Source of the DNA: Sorex araneus | Lineage: Eukaryota > Chordata > Mammalia > Eulipotyphla > Soricidae | Direction of reading: 5' to 3' | DNA: 64,000 nucleotides | Assembly (NCBI RefSeq): GCF_027595985.1 | Contig: NC_073313.1 | Location: 112,111,552-112,175,551 of the forward strand | In this document: one piece after another, positions 57,111-64,000 of the stretch | Layout of the letters: each line of letters opens with the position of its first letter | How positions within the stretch are numbered: position 1 is the stretch's first letter | Program-made: the position numbers and the translations under genes | Notes under the pieces: generated by a model | The model's input: the letters and a program-made list of their open reading frames with translations, nothing else | Databases searched by the model: none | What the model was told of the DNA's origin: nothing

Positions 57111-57802
57111 TATGTATATATATAAATATATACATAAACAGAAGAAAAGAAGGTATTATAACAAGAAAGAGGTTTATTAGCTAAAGCACTAGGTTAGAAT
57201 ATAGAAGACTTCTATATAGTCTCAATGTCTGCACAGTTATAGACAGCAATTTAAACAGAAAAAAATGGCAATCAATTTTATTTTTGGAAAGGCCAGGCTG
57301 CAGGCTTGTGGGCATCATGGCAATCAAATTATCTTGTGGCAAAGGTCCTTTTAGACACGTTCCTTTGTATATACAAATCTACAAAAATATTTCTTACTAA
57401 GGTTCAACCTGCATATTAACTTCCTTTTAATAGGTTTTTGCATAAGTTTGTGTGTATGTTTTAGAAAATGCTCACAGGACCAGAGGCCATCCTGGTGACA
57501 CTATAGCAGACTGATTAGTGGTCCAGTGCTAGGGAATAATGATTCAGTTTTCCTTGGGTCCTGTAGTAGTGGATACAACTAGTGCCACATAGGATGATAC
57601 ACAAGAGGTAATGTGGTGCCAGGGGTAAACCCTGCCCTCTCTCCCCACTCTTTGTAATAAGCTATAGCGGGAAGGACAAAATAAGAGAAATATTTTATCT
57701 ATTTTCAAAAGCCTGGTCATTAAAATTTGCTGTTTTCATATTTAAATTCTGCCCTTAAGTTTTTGCACTTTTATTGATTAATTTATTTTCTTTTATTACT
57801 AA
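57111..57802. other. Unassigned sequence
   Basis: Starts with TATATA-rich sequence, otherwise no recognised element. Confidence 0.4.
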
Positions 57803-57817
57803 AGAATTGTGATTTTA
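57803..57817. repeat. Target-site duplication of the ATAT1 retrocopy (5' copy)
   Basis: agaattgtgattt at 57803-57815 is repeated at 59205-59217, bracketing the processed pseudogene. Confidence 0.9.
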
Positions 57818-59204
<1,387 letters not shown>

Positions 59205-59420
59205 AGAATTGTGATTTACAAAGTTATTGATATTTGAGTTTCAGGCATATAATATTGCAACACCAATTCCACCACCAGTTACTTTTGGGTCAGTTTCAAT
59301 GCTACATTTATCCAAGTTTAGAATCTACTGTTCAATTTGGTTTTCTTTTCAACTTGTTTTTATAATTATACTATCAATTTTAAGTATGCAGGTTATGTTT
59401 TTCACATGCAGATATATATA
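59205..59420 (-). mobile_element. Old L1 3'UTR
   Basis: 'gtgatttacaaagttattga', 'tcaggcatataatattgcaa' and 'ccaattccaccaccagttac' are the reverse of an old-subfamily L1 3' terminus (cf. 63090-63180). The ATAT1 copy inserted at its 3' end. Confidence 0.75.
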
Positions 59421-59501
59421 TAGTATGTGGCTGGAGATGGAAATTTAGTTGGGGGATATGCAATACACTGTGGTTGAATCTAATTGCATCTTAAAAATAA
59501 A

Positions 59502-59678
59502 GCTTGGAGCATAGAAATAGCAGAGCAGGTAAGGCATTTTTCTTGCATGTAACCTACCTGGTTTTGATTCTGGGCAACACCTGTGATCCCCTGAGTCCCT
59601 TCAGGATTTATCCCTAGGTACATAACCAGGAGTAAGTCCTGAACAAAGCTCAGTCTGGCCCAAAAGTTAAAAAAAATG
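59502..59678 (+). mobile_element. Type A SINE, old copy
   Basis: 'cttggagcatagaaatagca' head, degraded B box (ggttttgattctgg), 'aaccaggagtaagtcctgaa', 'ctggcccaaaag', poly(A). Confidence 0.85.
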
Positions 59679-59682
59679 TTTG

Positions 59683-59850
59683 AGGGAGGAAGAGAAGGTA
59701 CAGTGGGTAAAGAGTTTGCTTTGCATGTGATTTACCCAAGTTTAATTTTCAGCATCATGTACAGTCCCTGAGCACCACTTTGTATGATTCCTCAGCGCAG
59801 AACTTACAGTAAGCCCTAAGTACTGATAGGTGTGGTCAAAAGCAAACAAA
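59683..59850 (+). mobile_element. Type A SINE, old copy in tandem
   Basis: 'ggaagagaaggtacagtggg' head, 'catgtacagtccctgagcac' and 'gataggtgtggtcaaaagca'. It lies a few bases after the previous SINE, probably inserted at its A-tail. Confidence 0.85.
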
Positions 59851-60013
59851 ATCGTGTTTCTTGTTATTAAATTAATATTAAATTTTAATTTAACAAATTT
59901 ACTTTTGTGTTTTTGTTGGTCTTATAACGATTTGCTTTAAAATTGACATGAGGTCAGAGAGTTAACTCAAAATATTGGAATACCTTCATTATCTGCTGAG
60001 TTCCTATGCCTTG

Positions 60014-60078
60014 CACCACCCAATTCTGTGACTCAATTCAAATTGCATCCTGTACTATGCTCACAGAATTGGGTGGTG
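60014..60078. repeat. Perfect 18-bp inverted repeat (29-base spacer)
   Basis: caccacccaattctgtga at 60014-60031 is exactly reverse-complemented at 60061-60078. The 65-base unit would fold as a stem-loop. Confidence 0.95.
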
Positions 60079-60184
60079 GCATCTTTTATTTATACATTTT
60101 AGTCAAAGTATTAATCTACAACTTGAATTGAGGGAAAATTAGCTATTCAAATTTAATTTAATCTTTCCTTTCTTTTTTTAAAGA
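60079..60184. other. Short AT-rich spacer
   Basis: Nothing recognised between the inverted repeat and the next SINE. Confidence 0.4.
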
Positions 60185-60355
60185 GTTATGGGATGCAGAG
60201 AAAATTGAGTGGGAAAGGAACTTGCCTAGGGCAATTCCTGGCTCAATTCTTGGCTTCAAACATGGTTTCCAAACAACTCCAGGGGCGATGACTGATAACA
60301 GACCAAGATAGAAGCCCTGAACACCACCAGAGCTGGTCTAACTATGCCCAAAGAA
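60185..60355 (+). mobile_element. Type A SINE, old copy
   Basis: Diverged: 'atgggatgcagagaaaattg' head, 'caaacaactccaggggcgat', 'ccaccagagctggtctaact'. Confidence 0.65.
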
Positions 60356-60889
60356 CTTTATCAAAATATTTCCAATATTTTAGATAAATATGTAAGCATT
60401 TTGGGTAGGAACTTAGCGATTGAAATAGCATTGCATGTTGTTGTTTTGTTCGTGTCTTAGAAATTATATCTGACTACATTTAATAATTTACAAAATTTAA
60501 TGCACTTATTACTTGCATGAAAATCTGGATAAAATTAATCCTTTTTATTTGGGTTTTCATGGTTAGATTATAATGATAGTTTGATGGTTCAATTTTTAAG
60601 TTGCAAATTTTATATGTTCAGTAGAAGTTGATGATAGTATGTTCTTTAAAAAATTCTCAACCATTTAAAATTCTTAAAGTTATGTATTAGTAAATGATTT
60701 CAATAACAATATCATAGATTTAATGTTATAAGTTTAATTTTGCTGCATTACCGACTTATGCAGTAAAATAGTCAGTAATCATTCTAAGTACTAGATTAGA
60801 GGTTTCATATTTATCTATTGTGCCCTTTTCAAAAAACTTACTATGTGCTCTTGTCCATGTCCCTAGAAAACTATCTTTTATAAATGGAA
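60356..60889. other. Unassigned AT-rich sequence
   Basis: Nothing recognised. Confidence 0.4.
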
Positions 60890-60990
60890 AATAAGACTGA
60901 AACATAATCACGAAAGTTTTAAAGCCTATAACTGTATCTTACTGATTAATTTAAAAAGTAAAAAAAATAATAAAGTAGTTCAAAATAAAA
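60890..60990 (+). mobile_element. L1 3' terminus scrap
   Basis: 'gactgaaacataatcacgaa' and 'aactgtatcttactgattaa' followed by an A-rich tail match the last about 80 bases of an L1. Confidence 0.65.
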
Positions 60991-61168
60991 AAAAATCAAA
61001 AAAAGAGAAAGGACCCCCAGTTGCACCCAACAATATCACTGCCCACTCTATAGTTTCCACATTACTTCGGAGGACAGTACTAAATATAGTAACAAAAATA
61101 CTCTAGAGAACTCAGAATGATTTAAAATACTAAAGCATTAAAGTATTTAAAACAGTAAGTACTTTTTA
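60991..61168. other. Unassigned spacer
   Basis: A-rich and AT-rich sequence; includes the 5' TSD (tacttttta, 61160-61168) of the RTE element. Confidence 0.5.
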
Positions 61169-62890
61169 CTGGTTGCCTCAGGCAACCACAAGCTAACTTC
61201 CGAGCTCACAAAGCTGTGCAGAGATGCGATAGAGGAAGACCTCAAAGAGAGAAGAGCAGCAGTGTTGGCCAGTGCAGCAGAAGCTGAGAAAAGTATTCGC
61301 AACGCATGCCTGTCCTTTGCCAACTATAAGACCAAGATGACTGCCCTCCGACGTCCCGATGGATCTATCACATCTTCCAGAAAGGCAATGGAGAGGATTA
61401 TTCACAACTTCCACTCTCAGCTCTTTGACAGCCATGTCCACCTTCCCACATACCAAATTCCACAGGATGGATATGTTGTTCCCAACGTTCTCCCTTCTGA
61501 AATCCGACACGTCATTTTGTTGGTAAAGATGTGTACAGCACCTGGTCTGGACAAAGTCAGACCCGAACACCTGAAGAATCTGCCACCAGTACTCATCAAT
61601 ACACTGGCTCGGCTCTTTACACACCGCCTGTCTGAATGCAAGGTTCCGTCTCAGTGGAAAACCAGTAGGACTGCTCTGTTGTATAAGAAGGGAGACATCC
61701 ATGACATCAGCAACTATCACCCAATCTGCCTGCTCTCTGTTGTCTACAAGTTGTTCACTCATGTCATCCTGAATAGAATAGGCAGAACACTAGACGAAGG
61801 AAAACAAAGTGAGCAAGCCGGGTTCCGAAGGGGATTCAGCACCATAGACCATATCCACACAGTGACCAAACTCATTTTTGAAATTTTGAAAACTCATTTT
61901 GAAATTTCGCGAGAGTTCAAGATGCCGCTCTGTCTGACGTTCATCAACTTAAAGAAGGCCTCCGATTCTGTTGAAACTGAAGCAGTCATCAAAGCCCTGG
62001 CAAAACAGGGAGTTCAAACTCAGTATATTAAAATCCTCCACGAGCTGTACTGTGGATTCACCACCAGGATCTCACCATTCTACAGGGAAGTGATCACTGA
62101 TGTAAAGAGAGGGGTGCAGCAGGGTGATACCATTTCACTGTAACTCTTCAGTGCCACCCTCGAGAACATCATGTGAGGACTGGAATGGGAAGGAATGGGA
62201 GTGAAGATAGACGGTCAGCAATTCACCAGCTCTGCTTCGCTGATGACATCGTTCTCATAACACCAAACATTAGCCAAGCTGCACAAATGCTGTCCGAGTT
62301 CGGCCACGAGTGTGGAAAGGTCGGATTGCAGCTGAATATCAACAAGAAGATGCTCATGAAAAACGAACTAGTACCTGAAGCTCCATTTGCTCTCAATGGA
62401 ACGAACATCTCCAAATGCAGCAGCTATGTGTACCTGGGCCGAGAAATCAACATGTGGACAACTTGGCGCCAGAACTGTGCAGGAGGAAAAGAGCAGGGTG
62501 GAATGCCTTCAAGAGCATCAAAGAAGTGGTTAAGAGAACGAAGGACCTCCGACTTCGGGCACATCTTTTCGTTTCCACCGTTCTTCCTGCACTATCATAT
62601 GCCTCAGAGACCTGGGCACTACACAAACAGGATGAGAACGTTATTTGGATATCCCAAAGAGGAATCGAAAGAGCTATGCTAGGAGTATCACGTCTCACTC
62701 AAGTGAGAAAAGGAATCCGGAGTTCTGAGCTCTGTCTACAGTCAAGAATCAGGGATGCTGTCTCGTTTGCCAAGTCATCAAAAATCAGATGGGCCGGTCA
62801 TGTAAGGTGATTCAGAGACGACCTTTGGACTACAGCTGTTACTGACTGGATTGCACGGACGTCAGAAAACCTCAAGGCTGCCCACCAACT
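61169..62890 (+). pseudogene. RTE reverse transcriptase ORF, broken
   Basis: The RT copies element RNA at the target site. The first frame (61169-62143) reads from LVASGNHKLTSEL through a linker (EEDLKERRAAVLASAAEAEK), the fingers (TAPGLDKVRPEHLK near 61532-61576) and motif A at 61940-61972, to motif B (RGVQQGDTISL, ending 62143). A stop (TAA 62144-62146) follows. Motif C FADD is intact but in another frame (62236-62247), and a third frame (from about 62461) holds the C-terminal RT-thumb/zinc-like region (RTKDLRLRAHLFVSTVLPAL, SYASETWALHK) to a stop at about 62809. In motif A the expected FID is FIN: AAC at 61946-61948 replaces the catalytic Asp codon. The antisense 189-codon frame is a shadow. 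Confidence 0.9.
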
Positions 62891-63064
62891 GGATGGTCAG
62901 ATTTCTTCGTCAAATCCCAGAATGAACTATTTGAGGCTCTTCCTGTTCCTGGAGCAAGCAGATACCATTGGGATGCACTGGCACGCAACAGAAACAAATG
63001 GAGACGTTACTGACGCCCGCTTTAGCAAATCGAAGATCAACGGGTCAACATATGATATGAGTGA
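61169..63064 (+). mobile_element. RTE-clade non-LTR LINE, 5'-truncated
   Basis: About 1.9 kb of an RTE-type element covering the linker, the full reverse transcriptase and the C-terminus, without the APE endonuclease. There is a very short 3' end after the ORF and no poly(A); it ends in 'gatcaacgggtcaacatatg' and a TGATATGAGTGATA-like tail. tacttttta at 61160-61168 and 63065-63073 may be the TSD. RT motifs are those of RTE, not of L1: PGLDKVRPEHLK, QWKTSRTALLYKKGD, NYHPICLLSVVYKLF, EQAGFRRGFSTIDHI. I recall a shrew family of this kind named RTE1_Sar; that name is unverified here. Confidence 0.92.
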
Positions 63065-63074
63065 TACTTTTTAA

Positions 63075-63830
63075 AATGTTGCAAAAGAGCCGTAGTTTAC
63101 AAAGATATTTGTAGTTGAGTTTTGGGCATACAATATTGCAGTGCCAATCCCCCACCAGTGTCAAGTTTCTTTCACGAGCATTTCCATAAACATCCCTACA
63201 GCATGTTCGCTTGACAGGCACCTTTTTTAGTTCAGTATTTAAAGTCTGCACTTCTTTATTTCAGTGTTTTTCACTCTGTGTTGGGATATTTGGCTCTATC
63301 ATTCCTTAACACCAACGTTTTACCTGAATCCATCAACCTGTCCTCTATTGCTTCTGATTTATCTCTTCTCCCCCTCCTTTCCACTTCTCTTCCTTTACTT
63401 TTCCTGTATATTTTCTGGATAATATGGACAATGACAAGACCAAAGTTGATCGTGTCATCCCCCTTTAAAACATTCATTCCTTCATATAGTTATTCTAAAT
63501 AGCACATGTATGTGATACTCTCTTTGTCCTTTGTCTCCTGGCTTACTCCATTTAACATGATGTCTTCCACTTACAACCATGTTTGCCGCAAATTGCATGA
63601 TTTCATCATTCCTTGCAACTGTATAATATTCCATTGTGTATATATACCACATCTTCATGATCCACTAATCTGTCATTGGACGTCTAGGTAGATTCCAAAT
63701 TTTAGCCATTGTACTGGGTGCTTCAATGAATATGGTGTGCTATATTATTTTGGATGATTTTTCTGTCCTGGGGATAAATGCTCTAAAGTGCAATTGCTGG
63801 GTCATATGGGAGCTCAATTATTTTTTTTTG
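63075..63830 (-). mobile_element. Old L1 3' end
   Basis: Reverse of an old L1: 3'UTR ('gtagtttacaaagatatttg', 'ccaatcccccaccagtgtca') and ORF2 C-terminus ('tgcaactgtataatattcca', 'aattgctgggtcatatggga' near 63620-63820). Confidence 0.85.
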
Positions 63831-63894
63831 CCTTGTGTCAATTTAAATATTAGGAAGCATCTACAAAGTGGCTATTCCTTGTCACCCAAGAGCT

Positions 63895-64000
63895 AGTGCA
63901 TACAGTTTGGTTGTTCCCTTGCCCCCATAAGTTTAATTCTCACACTGAATATGGTCCCCTAAGCAATGCCAGGAATCAGCCCTGAGTGCAGTCAGGAGGC
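63895..64000 (+). mobile_element. Type A SINE, truncated by the window edge
   Basis: Degraded head, then 'gaatatggtcccctaagcaa' and 'gccaggaatcagccctgagt'. It continues past the right edge. Confidence 0.8.

Noticed and set aside
61193..61762. 189-codon minus-strand open frame
   Set aside because: Exactly antisense to the RTE reverse transcriptase, whose plus frame has clear RT motifs; no domain in the antisense frame.

Overview
This is mammalian nuclear DNA, almost certainly from a shrew (Soricidae, probably Sorex). The main reason is a very abundant tRNA-derived SINE whose head starts ggggctggagcgatagcac and carries pol III A and B boxes. I recognise it as the shrew SOR-type SINE. The second reason is an RTE-clade LINE of the kind I recall being described from the common shrew. 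The species call rests on memory, not on a search. The window is AT-rich and intergenic. I see no functional host protein gene, exon, tRNA gene, CRISPR array or bacterial feature. Nearly every open reading frame is a remnant of a retroelement or retrocopy, or a chance frame.

Layout. 0-5.3 kb: a minus-strand L1 with ORF1 and ORF2 remnants, split by a younger L1 3' end that has matching target-site duplications (TSDs). 5.3-10.8 kb: SINE and L1 3' pieces, then the 5' half of a plus-strand L1 (5'UTR, ORF1, start of ORF2) carrying two nested insertions. 12.1-13.2 kb: a decayed retrocopy of PAFAH1B1 (LIS1) fused directly to an L1 3'UTR. 13.5-27.5 kb: dense SINEs and L1 3' ends, an LTR-like repeat, a short composite L1 and a local tandem duplication. 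27.5-34 kb: a relatively repeat-poor AT-rich block with one GC-rich island and a perfect hairpin. 34-43 kb: scattered SINEs and an ancient L1. 43.7 kb: a 5'-truncated RTE 3' end. 45-46.1 kb: a second copy of the LTR-like repeat. 46.1-57 kb: a cascade of nested L1s and SINEs. 57.8-59.2 kb: a TSD-flanked processed pseudogene of ATAT1 (alpha-tubulin acetyltransferase). 61.2-63.1 kb: a long RTE-clade LINE with most of its reverse transcriptase. 63.1-64 kb: an old L1 3' end and a SINE.

How the parts work together. Two SINE types share one tRNA-like head but have different 3' halves. Type A ends in an A-rich tail and carries long TSDs like those of L1. Type B ends in about 50 nt that match the extreme 3' end of the RTE LINE in the same window, followed by GACAGT/GATACAGT simple repeats and no poly(A). 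The sequence therefore shows one SINE promoter apparently joined to two retrotransposition machineries, L1 and RTE. That partnership is the most interesting system in the window.
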